64,000 bases of DNA, taken from Paludibacter jiangxiensis. Its GTDB lineage: Bacteria; Bacteroidota; Bacteroidia; Bacteroidales; Paludibacteraceae. The stretch lies in assembly GCA_945897785.1 (NCBI GenBank), contig CAMDGD010000005.1:1-64000 (forward strand), read 5' to 3'. Position 1 is the first letter of the stretch. Each line of letters opens with the position of its first letter. Below the pieces are notes generated by a model. It saw only the letters and a program-made list of their open reading frames with translations, was not told where the DNA came from and did not search any database. The position numbers and the translations under genes were made by a program. This document shows positions 30,320-40,454 of this stretch, piece after piece.

Positions 30320-30748
30320 ATGAAACTACAATGTATCTTGACAAACACAGAAAATGAAACCATGCGCAATGTGGCAATAATGCTATTGAGGGTGTTGGCT
30401 GGTGGTTTTTTGCTTACGCATGGCTTGGCAAAATTGTCGAATTTTGAAGCGTTAAGTCAGGTTTTTCCTGATCCAATTGGCTTGGGCAGCACTGTATCTT
30501 TAGTATTAGTTTTAGTTGCCGAAGTGTTGTGTGCCGTATTGGTTATTGTTGGCTTTTTTACACGTTTAGCGGTGTTACCCATACTATTTGCTATGGGAGT
30601 TGCTGCTTTTGTAATTCATGCAAACGAACCCTTTGCCGGTAAAGAGTTGGCCTTGTTTTATCTTGGTGTATTTGTAGTGCTATTTTTTACCGGCTCCGGT
30701 AAATATGCTGTTGATACATTTATAAAAGACTGTTTCTATATTGATTAA
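30320..30748 (+). CDS. DoxX-family membrane protein
   Basis: MLLRVLAGGFLLTHGLAKL; EVLCAVLVIVGFFTRLAVLPI. Confidence 0.88.
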   Translation: MKLQCILTNTENETMRNVAIMLLRVLAGGFLLTHGLAKLSNFEALSQVFPDPIGLGSTVSLVLVLVAEVLCAVLVIVGFFTRLAVLPILFAMGVAAFVIHANEPFAGKELALFYLGVFVVLFFTGSGKYAVDTFIKDCFYID

Positions 30749-30767
30749 AAAGAGTTCGTTATATGTG

Positions 30768-30802
30768 AACCGCCATTACGCTTTGTTGTGGCGGTTTTTT
30801 TA
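30768..30802 (+). terminator. Rho-independent terminator
   Basis: aaccgcca-ttacgctttgt-tggcggttttttt. Confidence 0.8.
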
Positions 30803-30844
30803 TTGTCGATTTTTTTTACCTTTGTTTTTTTTAATACCAATTAA

Positions 30845-31789
30845 ATGAGTTATCAACCTGCTATACCCAATCAACAAGGCATACAAATTATTTCCAATAT
30901 ATCGGTAGAAAGTTTAGTGCCGTATATTGATTGGCGTTTCTTTTTTATGGCTTGGAAATTAACCGGAAAGTATGATGGGATGGATGCTGTATGCGATTGT
31001 CAATCATGTCAAGTAGGCTGGTTGCATCAATTTCCCGAGGCTGACAGAGCAAAGGCAAAAGAGGCTTTAAGCTTGTATAAAGATGCACGACAAATGCTTA
31101 AGGATATGGTACATCAGCAGGCTTTTTCTGTGAAAGGAGTTGTAGGTATTTTTCCTGCTGTATCAGAAAAAGAGGGCATCAGTTTTTTTTATCAAGATAA
31201 AAAAATAGTTGTTGCCACTTTGCGTCAGCAAGAATTTAAAAAAGAGGGCATTTATTATTCTTTATCCGATTTTATTTCGCCAAAAAATGATTATGCAGGT
31301 ACTTTCGCTGTTACCGTGCATGGTGCCGAAGCTATGGCTAAGGTGTTCGATAAAGAGGACGATACCTATAATTCAATTTTAGTAAAAACCCTTGCCGATC
31401 GCTTGGCTGAGGCAGCTGCTGAATGGATTCACGAAAAAGTACGGAAAGAAATATGGGGGTATGCTAAAGACGAAGATATTAGTATTGAGGATATGTTGAA
31501 AGTGCGGTATTCGGGTATTCGTCCTGCTGTAGGTTATCCTTCTTTACCCGATCAATCAATTATTTTTGATTTACAGCCTATCTTGCCTTTCGATACAATT
31601 GGCATAAGCCTAACCGAAAATGGGGCTATGTTCCCTAATGCTTCTGTTTGCGGATTACTTATTTCTCATCCTAAATCGCAGTATTTTAACATTGGGAAAA
31701 TTGATATTGAACAACTTGGCGATTATGCTAAACGGAGAGGAAAATCACCCGGTGAGATAAAAAAATGGTTAGCTCAGAATTTGAGTTAA
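30845..31789 (+). CDS. Stand-alone MetH activation (AdoMet-binding) domain protein
   Basis: VPYIDWRFFFMAWKLTGKY; LADRLAEAAAEWIHEKVRKEIWGYAKDEDISIEDMLKVRYSGIRPAVGYPSLPDQ; IGISLTENGAMFPNASVCGLLISHPKSQYFNIGKIDIEQLGDYAKRRG = C-terminal activation domain of cobalamin-dependent methionine synthase. Confidence 0.88.
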   Translation: MSYQPAIPNQQGIQIISNISVESLVPYIDWRFFFMAWKLTGKYDGMDAVCDCQSCQVGWLHQFPEADRAKAKEALSLYKDARQMLKDMVHQQAFSVKGVVGIFPAVSEKEGISFFYQDKKIVVATLRQQEFKKEGIYYSLSDFISPKNDYAGTFAVTVHGAEAMAKVFDKEDDTYNSILVKTLADRLAEAAAEWIHEKVRKEIWGYAKDEDISIEDMLKVRYSGIRPAVGYPSLPDQSIIFDLQPILPFDTIGISLTENGAMFPNASVCGLLISHPKSQYFNIGKIDIEQLGDYAKRRGKSPGEIKKWLAQNLS

Positions 31790-31820
31790 CTAAAGTATCT
31801 ATCAACATTGTGTAATAATT

Positions 31821-32933
31821 ATGAAGTTTATTATTAGTAGTTTGATTGTATTTTGTGTATGTGTGACTTTGTTTGCTTTTGATGATGGAAGCATTAAACT
31901 TATTAAGTTTAAAGATGGTATTCATCATTGGAATTTGAAAAATCCGGATAGAAATTACGACAGATATGACAGAACAGAGTTCGAAGCTATTGCGCAGAAT
32001 TTTGTTGAATGGCAAAATTACGATGGAGGATGGCCAAAAAATATAGATTGGTTAGCTAAAATTGATAAAGATTCTGTGCGTAGAATAATGCAGAAACGAT
32101 ACCGCTCAAGTACTCTAGATAACCGAAATATTTTTCCGCAAATTGAATACCTGAGCGAAGCTTATACCAGAACAAAGAATGAAACATTTAAAAATTCGGC
32201 CGAAAAAGGCTTGCAGTATATTTTAGCTATTCAAAATAGCTTGAGTGGAGGATGGCGAGGTTGGGATATTGATGCTATTACATACAATGATGAAATCATG
32301 ACTGGCGTGATGAATCTTATGCTCGATATTAAACTGAAACACGAGAATTATACTTGGGTGTCGGAAGAGTTGTATGATAAAATTGTCAAGTCTTTAGATA
32401 AAGCCATTAAGGTAACTTTGAAATGCCAAATTGAGGTAGATGGAGTGAAAACGGCTTGGGGGCAGCAACATAGTCATAAAACACTACGCCCAATGGAAGC
32501 TCGTTCGTTTGAGTTGCCTTCAATTACGGCTAATGAAAGTTGTGATGTGTTGTTGTTTTTGATGCGTATAGAGAATCCCGATCAAGATGTTATTGATGCT
32601 GTTCATGCCGGCGTAAAATGGTTGGAAAAGGCAAAGCTAAATGGTTTTAAAATAGAACGAGTGCCTTTGCCAAGAAATCAATACATCAATAAGGAATATC
32701 CGTATGATTTACAAGTAATTGAAGACCTTCAAGCCAAACCTATTTGGGCGCGTTTTTATGATATTGAAACCAATCAGCCTTTTTTGTGTAATCGCGATGG
32801 TATAAAAGTATATAATTTAAATGAAGTAAGCCCCGAGTCTCGTACCGGCTATGCTTGGTATGGATATTGGCCGGAACCGGTGTTTAAAGCCTATGCCGAT
32901 TGGAAAGGTAGAAAAGATGTTTTTCGTCATTAA
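31821..32933 (+). CDS. Secreted pectate lyase (PL10/PelA-like)
   Basis: Signal peptide; NFVEWQNYDGGWPKNIDW; TLDNRNIFPQIEYLSEAY; NDEIMTGVMNLMLDI; WGQQHSHKTLRPMEARSFELPSIT; FYDIETNQPFLCNRDGIKVYNLNEVSPESRTGYAWYG. Confidence 0.9.
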   Translation: MKFIISSLIVFCVCVTLFAFDDGSIKLIKFKDGIHHWNLKNPDRNYDRYDRTEFEAIAQNFVEWQNYDGGWPKNIDWLAKIDKDSVRRIMQKRYRSSTLDNRNIFPQIEYLSEAYTRTKNETFKNSAEKGLQYILAIQNSLSGGWRGWDIDAITYNDEIMTGVMNLMLDIKLKHENYTWVSEELYDKIVKSLDKAIKVTLKCQIEVDGVKTAWGQQHSHKTLRPMEARSFELPSITANESCDVLLFLMRIENPDQDVIDAVHAGVKWLEKAKLNGFKIERVPLPRNQYINKEYPYDLQVIEDLQAKPIWARFYDIETNQPFLCNRDGIKVYNLNEVSPESRTGYAWYGYWPEPVFKAYADWKGRKDVFRH

Positions 32934-32952
32934 AAAATAAGAAAATATTGTC

Positions 32953-35319
32953 TTGAATAATTGCTCTTTGCCATTGGTATTCAGCCTTTTTGTGCTTCTC
33001 TTTGCTGTACAAGGGTTCTCGCAAGAGGAAACACTCTTGGTTGGTCAGGTAATAGATAAAAGTGATAAACAGCCTTTAAGTAATGTGTTTGTGCATTTCG
33101 ACCAAAGCGGAGTGGGCACTACAACGAATGATGAAGGTTATTTTGTGCTTCGTACTACCGAAGTGCATACCCATTTGGTGGTTTCGTTGATGGGGTATAA
33201 AGCTAAAACGGTACGGGTAACCCCAGGCGAGAGTAAAGGCTTAACCATACGCTTGTCGGAAGAGAATTTTTCCTTACCCGACTTGCTAATTTTTCCAACC
33301 GAAAATCCTGCTATAGCATTTATGCGCAAAGTGCGTGCCCGAAGAGTACTCAATAATCCCATGCGCTTTCAAGGTTATAAAGTCCAACTACAAGAGCAGA
33401 CCTATGCTTCTATTGGGAATATTAATAAAAGAAATGCTAACCGTAAGCTTTTTTATAAACTTCAAAAGGGCTTGTTAACTGCCAATGATTCGACCTATTT
33501 TTTACCAATCTATTATGGTGAAAAAAGCTTTCGTTTACATGATGGAAAACAAACGGAATTGCAGTCTGATGATAAAAGTATTTTTCCGGCTGATTATACT
33601 GTTATTGGTGAGTTGATTCAACAATTCCCTGTTCAGGTAAATTTTTACGAGAATTACCTGTCGTTATTTGGTAAAAATTTTCTTAGTCCTTTAGCCGATT
33701 ATGCCGATAAAAAATACCATTATTTTTTTAAAGATAGTTTTTTATTGGCCGAACATAAACAGTATGAAATTGTTTTCCGGCCTAAAAATTATAAAGAATT
33801 GCTTTTTGAGGGAAGCATGCTCGTAGATTCAGCCTCCTTGGCTTTAAGCAATATTACAGCGCATTTAACTCAGGCTGCAAACATTAATTTTATACAGCAA
33901 CTTGCTTTTGTTCAAGAGTTTACTGGTAATAACGACAAGTGGGTTTTTCGGCACCAATCGCTTGTTGCTAATCTTCGGTTTATGAAGCAAGACCATGTTT
34001 CTAACGCTTTTTTTATTACTAAAAACAGTTTGTTTGACAGTTCATTGACAGATAGCACAACCGTATCTTCAGTAACAGACACTGCTTTTTTACAGGCTAT
34101 AGATACCTTGCAAGAGCAAAATTCTGTTAAAACGTTTAATGCCTTATCGCAACTGTTTTTGGATAAGTATATCTCTGTGGGTAAAATAGATATAGGTCCC
34201 GTAAATTTATTTTCGAGTTACAATAAAGTGGAGGGGAATAGATTTACCGTAGGCGCTCGCACCGGGAAAGAGTTGTCGCCTTTTTTTACTGTTGGCGGGT
34301 ATGGAGGCTATGGTTTGTTGGATGCCGATTGGAAGTATGGAGGTGAGTTTCAGTATCGATTTAAACAACCCGAGTATGCTGTGCTCGGATTGGCTTACGA
34401 TAATAATACTTTTCAACTTGATTTTTCTTTTCATGATCAGCTTCGACACGAAAATTTTGTAGGCAATGGCTTGGCTGATTTTAGCACCTTTTTATTTCGC
34501 ATAGATGCTGGTCACTATATTAGGCGTGAGCAGGTTAGTTTGTTTTTTGCAAAGCAATGGGTTAAGGGTTTTACTACACACTTAGGGCTTGCGTCGAAGC
34601 GCTATTTTCCTAATCAGTTTGTTGTTTTTAGCCAAAAAGGAATTCCTTTGGCTGCCTTACGCGATTATAGCCTTACTGTTGATTTCCGTTTTTCATTTAA
34701 AGAAAGGGTTATAGATAACTTCTTTCATCGTATTTTCTTAAGTAATTTATGGCCAATAACGCATGTTGTCTTTACTGCCGGAAACGCTCAACTGGATAAG
34801 AATAATTGCCCTTACCTAAAACTGCATACGGCTACTAAACAAACGGTTTTGCTAGGTATTTTTGGTAGCTTTCGGTACACTGTCGAGGCCGGTACTATAT
34901 TAGGTACCGTACCTTATCCTTTGTTGGAATTGTATACAGCCTTTGATAATAATGGCTTCGGTAGATACGCTGTGCATAGGAATAAGGCATTTATTTATGC
35001 TACAGATGCTTATGTTAATATACAAGGAAATATTACAACAAATGGCTTGCTTTTAAATTATATACCAATTGTTAATCGGTGTAATTTGAGAGAAACTGTT
35101 GGGTTTAAAGTGGCTTATGGAAAAGTATCGGATAAACAGTTGGGGTTGATGGATCTGCCTTCGTTTATTTATCCGCTACAAAAACCCTATGTGCAATGGA
35201 GTGCAGGTATTACAAATATTTTTAAAGTGATGGCGTTAGAGTCAGTTTGGGAAATAATACCTATAAAAAGTAGCTTGTTAACTTGGGGTGTGCAAGTAAG
35301 GTTTTTTGCAGGGTTTTAG
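32953..35319 (+). CDS. DUF5686 / carboxypeptidase-regulatory-domain outer-membrane protein
   Basis: Signal peptide, VGQVIDKSDKQPLSNVFVHFDQSGVGTTTNDEGYF CarbD-reg domain followed by long DUF5686-like beta-rich region; TTG start. Confidence 0.8.
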   Translation: MNNCSLPLVFSLFVLLFAVQGFSQEETLLVGQVIDKSDKQPLSNVFVHFDQSGVGTTTNDEGYFVLRTTEVHTHLVVSLMGYKAKTVRVTPGESKGLTIRLSEENFSLPDLLIFPTENPAIAFMRKVRARRVLNNPMRFQGYKVQLQEQTYASIGNINKRNANRKLFYKLQKGLLTANDSTYFLPIYYGEKSFRLHDGKQTELQSDDKSIFPADYTVIGELIQQFPVQVNFYENYLSLFGKNFLSPLADYADKKYHYFFKDSFLLAEHKQYEIVFRPKNYKELLFEGSMLVDSASLALSNITAHLTQAANINFIQQLAFVQEFTGNNDKWVFRHQSLVANLRFMKQDHVSNAFFITKNSLFDSSLTDSTTVSSVTDTAFLQAIDTLQEQNSVKTFNALSQLFLDKYISVGKIDIGPVNLFSSYNKVEGNRFTVGARTGKELSPFFTVGGYGGYGLLDADWKYGGEFQYRFKQPEYAVLGLAYDNNTFQLDFSFHDQLRHENFVGNGLADFSTFLFRIDAGHYIRREQVSLFFAKQWVKGFTTHLGLASKRYFPNQFVVFSQKGIPLAALRDYSLTVDFRFSFKERVIDNFFHRIFLSNLWPITHVVFTAGNAQLDKNNCPYLKLHTATKQTVLLGIFGSFRYTVEAGTILGTVPYPLLELYTAFDNNGFGRYAVHRNKAFIYATDAYVNIQGNITTNGLLLNYIPIVNRCNLRETVGFKVAYGKVSDKQLGLMDLPSFIYPLQKPYVQWSAGITNIFKVMALESVWEIIPIKSSLLTWGVQVRFFAGF

Positions 35320-36068
35320 CGTTGCGATGAAAATAAATAAGTTAATCGTAGCGAAAAAACATTGTGGTGCGAGCTTATTTCATAATCACTTTCGTTGTAT
35401 CCGTATGTGTCTTCGGGTAATAATACTTTCATAGAGAAATCATTTATTGTACTTGTTGTTCCGTATGTGTAGTAAACAGCTAATTGCAAGGTTCTTACCA
35501 GTTCAAGTCCAATGCCAAACGTGTATCCTCTGTCCATGGTGTTAAATGCAGTGCCTACCCCATCGCCAAAGTCCATTTGTGTGGTTTTAATTAAATCAGG
35601 TAAGTTTTGATTATTGTTTAATAGATCTTGTGCTTTTTCAATTCCTATTTTTCCTGAAAGGGCATAACTCCAATATAAACCTCCGGCAGCAAACATTTTA
35701 AAATCTCTTGGACCGAATTTCCATTTTATTAATACCGGAACTTCAAGGTAGTCGTAGCTTTTGTATCCTTCTAATAAAAGCGCATACGATTTGTCTGTAT
35801 TGTCTAAAAAGTAGTTGATATTGCTTCCCTTGCGCGAAAAGAATGTGCCTAATTCTAATCCAATGTTGTAATTTGGAATGATTAATTCGATGGTAGGTCC
35901 AATTACAATGCCTTTAAAACTGTTTACTTTATTTGCCGTTGCATTGGCAGTGCCCGAAAAGGTGGTTAATTCGTTGGATAAATTTACGCCGGCAACAAGT
36001 CCCATGGCCATTTGTGCATGGACTGTTGTACAAGTAATAAATAGGAGTATGCCAAAAAATCGTTTCAT
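35316..36068 (-). CDS. PorT-like outer-membrane beta-barrel protein
   Basis: Signal peptide; GLVAGVNLSNELTTFSG...; GLELGTFFSRKG; YLEVPVLIKWKFG. Confidence 0.78.
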   Translation of the reverse strand: MKRFFGILLFITCTTVHAQMAMGLVAGVNLSNELTTFSGTANATANKVNSFKGIVIGPTIELIIPNYNIGLELGTFFSRKGSNINYFLDNTDKSYALLLEGYKSYDYLEVPVLIKWKFGPRDFKMFAAGGLYWSYALSGKIGIEKAQDLLNNNQNLPDLIKTTQMDFGDGVGTAFNTMDRGYTFGIGLELVRTLQLAVYYTYGTTSTINDFSMKVLLPEDTYGYNESDYEISSHHNVFSLRLTYLFSSQR

Positions 36069-36130
36069 GTTCTTACTTGTTTACAAAAAAACCCTGAAGA
36101 CTTAACATTTTGTCTACAGGGCTTCTGTTG

Positions 36131-36212
36131 TGCGGCTGAAGGGACTCGAACCCCCACGCCTCTCGGCACCAGATCCTAAGTCTGGCGCGGCTACCAATTA
36201 CGCCACAGCCGC
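36131..36212 (-). tRNA. tRNA-Leu (anticodon TAG)
   Basis: Minus strand GCGGCTGTGGCGTAATTGGTAGCCGCGCCAGACTTAGGATCTGGTGCCGAGAGGCGTGGGGGTTCGAGTCCCTTCAGCCGCA; variable arm present. Confidence 0.95.
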
Positions 36213-36411
36213 ATTTTTTTAACCCTGCAAAAGTATATAAATTTTTATTAATACCTTATCTAAATTAAAAAAAAATATCAGTTTCTATTTATTTTATACA
36301 ATAATCTTGCAAAAAATAGATATTTGTTCATCAATTGTTTTTCAAAATATTCATTTAATCAAGTATCTTTGCTTTTTCAAAATAGTTCATTTTTTAATAA
36401 AATTATAAAAT

Positions 36412-37473
36412 ATGGGATTGTTGTTTGTCTATTTATTTTTCGCCTTGTTTGTGTCTTTTTTATGCTCCATTATTGAATCGGTGTTATTATCTACTCCTAT
36501 GTCTTTTTTGTTTGTTAAAAAGGAAAATGGTGCTACTTGGGTAACTAAATTCATTCGTTATAAACAGCATATTGATAAACCTCTATCTGCAATTCTTTCT
36601 TTAAATACCGTTGCTCATACTGTAGGTGCAGCTGGAGTGGGTGCGCAGGCAGTAAAAATCTTTGGTGATGCATCTTTTGGTGTTGTTTCTGCAATTTTAA
36701 CGATTCTAATATTAGTTTTTACAGAAATTATTCCTAAAACAATTGGAGCAAGGTATTGGCGAAGTTTAACGGCATTTGCTTCGTATACTATACATGGCAT
36801 GGTGTTAATTACTTATCCCTTGGTTCTTTTTTCCGGCTTGTTAACAAAGCCATTTTCAAAAAAAGGCAATCGGTTTACTACTAGTAGAGAGGAAATTGCA
36901 GCTCTTGCAAATATTGGTGCTAACGAGGGTGTTTTTTCTATTAATGAATACAAAATTATTCATAACCTGCTAAAGTTGAAAAATGTAAAGGTTAAAGAAA
37001 TAATGACTCCTCGTGTAGTTGTAGTGGTTGCGGATGAGTCATTGTCGTTAGAAGATTTTTTAAAAGATAAAGAATACCTTAAGTTTTCTCGTATTCCTGT
37101 TTATGAAGGAAATGACGAAAATATCACCGGCTATGTTTTTAGGCAGGCGGTGTTTGAAAATTTGGCAGAGGATAGAGCTGGACTGCAACTAAAAGATTTA
37201 AAAAGAAAAATTGTAGTAGTGCCCGATAATATTATGCTTTTTTCGCTTTGGGAAAAGCTTCTGGAGCAAAAAGAACACATAGCGTTGGTTGTTGATGAAT
37301 ATGGTGGTATGGATGGTGTTGTTACATTAGAAGATGTAATTGAAACATTGCTGGGCTTAGAAATTACTGACGAAAAAGATACCGTAACCGATATGCAGCA
37401 GTATGCTAGAGAAAGATGGAAAACTAGACAGGCAAAATATCACTTGCTTGAAACTCTAAAAAAATCAACTTGA
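36412..37473 (+). CDS. CNNM-domain and CBS-domain membrane protein (HlyC/CorC-like)
   Basis: N-terminal CNNM TM domain; VKVKEIMTPRVVVVVADESLSLEDFL; ALVVDEYGGMDGVVTLEDVIETLLGLEI. Confidence 0.92.
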   Translation: MGLLFVYLFFALFVSFLCSIIESVLLSTPMSFLFVKKENGATWVTKFIRYKQHIDKPLSAILSLNTVAHTVGAAGVGAQAVKIFGDASFGVVSAILTILILVFTEIIPKTIGARYWRSLTAFASYTIHGMVLITYPLVLFSGLLTKPFSKKGNRFTTSREEIAALANIGANEGVFSINEYKIIHNLLKLKNVKVKEIMTPRVVVVVADESLSLEDFLKDKEYLKFSRIPVYEGNDENITGYVFRQAVFENLAEDRAGLQLKDLKRKIVVVPDNIMLFSLWEKLLEQKEHIALVVDEYGGMDGVVTLEDVIETLLGLEITDEKDTVTDMQQYARERWKTRQAKYHLLETLKKST

Positions 37474-37522
37474 AATTTGTTGCATTTTTAAACAGTTTCT
37501 TAGCTTTTGAAATACAAATTGC

Positions 37523-39367
37523 ATGAATTATAGGTTATCGTTTTTTATAAAATATTATTTTTTTTGGCTGCTCTTTTTTGTTTGTTTTAAAGCCTTTTTT
37601 TTGCTGTATAACTATCCGGTAACAGCCCAGTTTGCCGTATCCGATATTGGAGAAATTTTTTTACATGGGCTGGTTATGGATTTATCGGCGGCGGCATATC
37701 TATCTTTTTTACCCGGCTTGACACTTGCTTTTGGTGCTGTTTTCTTTCCCCTTGTTGTGCATGTTTTTATTCGTTACTATACCTTGCTATTGTTGGTTTT
37801 TTTAAGTTTGCTGGGCTTGGGTGATTTGGGGTTGTATGCGGATTGGGGCACTCGTATAAATTCCCAAATTTTTCTGTATTTGCAAAACCCTGCAGGGATG
37901 TATGCTGCTTTAACTTTTGCACAATTGATAGGGTTGTTGGTAGCTTGGGTGTTGATTACTGTTTGTTGGTTCTGGTTGTATAAGCAATTTGTTGCCCATA
38001 AAAAGGACGATCTTCCTTTAGGCAATTGGAAAACCATTCCCGTGTTTCTGTTTTTAACTGCTTGTTTAGTTTTACCGGCTCGCGGAGGCATAAACACATC
38101 TCCACTTAATCATAGCCATGTGTATTTTAGTCAGCAATTAGATGCAAACCAAAGTGCGTATAATTATTTTTGGAATTTTATTTACAGCTTAGGTCAGGCT
38201 AAGTTAAATAAGCCTTTGGTGCATTATATGGAAACAGATGAGGCCAACAATATTCTTGCTAATTATGCTCCAAAAGCTCGAAATTATCCTGTTTACATAC
38301 AAAAGGATGCGCATAAACCGTTAAATGTGGTTTTTATTTTGTTAGAGAGTTTCTCTTCTAAAATTAGCGAACCTTTTGGCGGAATGCCCAATGCTACTCC
38401 ACGGCTCAATGCACTGGCTAAGGAAGGCATTGTTTTTTCGTCTTTTTATGCTACAGGAAATCGTTCTGACAAGGGAATGTGTGCCTTAATTGGAGGATAT
38501 CCATCGGTGATGAACAATACCACATCGTTGGCTTTGCCACATAAAATGGAAGAGTTGTTCTTTTTTCCACGCAAGTTTAAAGAAAATGGCTACCATTTAT
38601 CCTTTTATTACGGAGGGGATGTGAATTTTTACAATACTAGGTCTGCCCTAATTCGCTCCGGTTTTACTAACATTACCGACAATACTAGTTTTCCTTACAA
38701 AATTGCTACAATGCAAAAATGGGGTGTCCCCGATCATTTTTTGTACGAAAGAATGTTTGACGAATTGCTAGAACAAGAACAGCCTTTTTTTAGCCTGGTG
38801 TATAATATTAGCAGTCACGAGCCTTTCGATATTCCCAATTACCATAAAATTAAAGGAGACGAGAAAAGTCAGCAATACCTTAATGCCATTGCATATAGCG
38901 ATAGTTGCTTGGGTGTTTTTGTTGACAAATTAAAAGCTAGTCCGCTTTGGGATAATACCTTGTTAATTATTACTTCAGACCATTGTAGTTTACAACCGGA
39001 ACCAACCGGCATTGAAGACCCGGAAAGTTACCGCGTTCCGTTAATTTGGACTGGTGGGGTTGTTGATACGAGCTTTGTTTGCAATAAAATTGCTATGCAT
39101 AACGATTTAGGGCCAACCATACTGCAACAAATGGGTTGGGAGTTTACTATGCCTCGTTTTTCGAAAAATATATTTGGCGAGGAAAACTACGCTTTTTATT
39201 TTAGAGAGATGGGGTGGGGTTTCGTAGCCCCTTCGGTAAAAGTGTTTTACAATACAAACACAAAATCAACAACTTTTTTTAAAGCAGAATTATCTCATTA
39301 TACCGATTCAATGCTTATTTTTGCGAAAGCATTTGTACAGTCTTTACACGATGATTTCTCAAAATAA
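37523..39367 (+). CDS. LTA synthase-like membrane phosphoglycerol transferase/sulfatase
   Basis: Five N-terminal TM helices then sulfatase fold: VVFILLESFSSKISEPFGG; FYATGNRSDKGMCALIGGYPS; ITSDHCS. Confidence 0.88.
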   Translation: MNYRLSFFIKYYFFWLLFFVCFKAFFLLYNYPVTAQFAVSDIGEIFLHGLVMDLSAAAYLSFLPGLTLAFGAVFFPLVVHVFIRYYTLLLLVFLSLLGLGDLGLYADWGTRINSQIFLYLQNPAGMYAALTFAQLIGLLVAWVLITVCWFWLYKQFVAHKKDDLPLGNWKTIPVFLFLTACLVLPARGGINTSPLNHSHVYFSQQLDANQSAYNYFWNFIYSLGQAKLNKPLVHYMETDEANNILANYAPKARNYPVYIQKDAHKPLNVVFILLESFSSKISEPFGGMPNATPRLNALAKEGIVFSSFYATGNRSDKGMCALIGGYPSVMNNTTSLALPHKMEELFFFPRKFKENGYHLSFYYGGDVNFYNTRSALIRSGFTNITDNTSFPYKIATMQKWGVPDHFLYERMFDELLEQEQPFFSLVYNISSHEPFDIPNYHKIKGDEKSQQYLNAIAYSDSCLGVFVDKLKASPLWDNTLLIITSDHCSLQPEPTGIEDPESYRVPLIWTGGVVDTSFVCNKIAMHNDLGPTILQQMGWEFTMPRFSKNIFGEENYAFYFREMGWGFVAPSVKVFYNTNTKSTTFFKAELSHYTDSMLIFAKAFVQSLHDDFSK

Positions 39368-39374
39368 TTTGATT

Positions 39375-40373
39375 ATGCAAAAACAGTTTGCCTTAATTAT
39401 TAATCCAATTGCAGGTCCGTTTAACAATATTCGGTATGCCGAGAATATTCGAAAGGAATTGTTGATGAACGATTGTGTTGTAGAAACCATAACAACTGAA
39501 CGAAAAGGGCATGCTTTTGACTTAGCAAATGAGCGCGCCCAAAACCCCGATGCACTTATCGTGTCTATGGGTGGCGACGGTACTTTTAATGAGGTTGCTT
39601 CGGCCTTGGTGCATTCGCCGGCCTCCTTGGCGCATATTCCTAGAGGCTCAGGTAACGGATTAGCGCGTATGTTAAATATTCCACGACTTCGACATCAAAC
39701 TACCAGTTATTTACTAGATGGACAGATAAAGAGAATTGATGCAGGAAAAATAAACCAACGATTTTTCTTTTGTACTTGCGGTTTTGGTTTTGATGCCTAT
39801 ATCGCCGATCGTTTTAATAAAAGTAAGTTAAGGGGTTCTTTGTTGTATGGTTGGTATATTTTTAATTTGTTTAATAAATATAAAGCCATTAAGGCTAGTT
39901 TTACCGTAGATGGAGTACTTTACGATGGCGATTATTTTGTAGTTACTTTTTCTAACGCAAACCAGTATGGCTTGAATGCCCGCATAGCCCCTCAGGCTGA
40001 TTTGTCTGACGGCTTACTTGACATCACTATTCTTAAACCTTTTCCTCGTATTTTGGCTCCTTTAATGGGTGTTTCTTTGCTTGGAGGATTTATTAATAAA
40101 ATGCCTTATGTAGAAACACTTCGTGCTGCAAAGGTGCATATTCATTCGGTTTCTTCCAGTTTTTTTCATGTCGATGGTGAAGCTATAGCCATGGATTATC
40201 CAGCTACAATTAGGGTATATAAGGAAGCTTTAAAGCTTCATATACCTAAAAACCAAAAATTTGTATTTGATCGTAGGGCTTTGTATAAAAGATTTAAAAT
40301 TGAAAAGTACTTACTGGAGAGTGAGTGGAATGACTTGTGGAAAAAACTGGATAAAAAAGAGTGGTTTAACTAG
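39375..40373 (+). CDS. Diacylglycerol kinase / YegS-family lipid kinase
   Basis: FALIINPIAGPFNN; IVSMGGDGTFNEVASALVHSPASLAHIPRGSGNGLARML; VDGEA. Start moved from 39321 to 39375. Confidence 0.92.
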   Translation: MQKQFALIINPIAGPFNNIRYAENIRKELLMNDCVVETITTERKGHAFDLANERAQNPDALIVSMGGDGTFNEVASALVHSPASLAHIPRGSGNGLARMLNIPRLRHQTTSYLLDGQIKRIDAGKINQRFFFCTCGFGFDAYIADRFNKSKLRGSLLYGWYIFNLFNKYKAIKASFTVDGVLYDGDYFVVTFSNANQYGLNARIAPQADLSDGLLDITILKPFPRILAPLMGVSLLGGFINKMPYVETLRAAKVHIHSVSSSFFHVDGEAIAMDYPATIRVYKEALKLHIPKNQKFVFDRRALYKRFKIEKYLLESEWNDLWKKLDKKEWFN

Positions 40374-40454
40374 CAATGGGGTAATAAAATACTTGTAGGA
40401 ATTACTTTTTTTATTATCTTTACAGAAAATATGTATTTTTTAACAAATTAACAG

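Noticed and set aside
36364-36371. TATCTTTG upstream of the CNNM/CBS gene as a promoter
   Set aside because: The -7 motif is perfect but I could not find a TTTG at about 19-nt spacing, so it is not listed as a feature.
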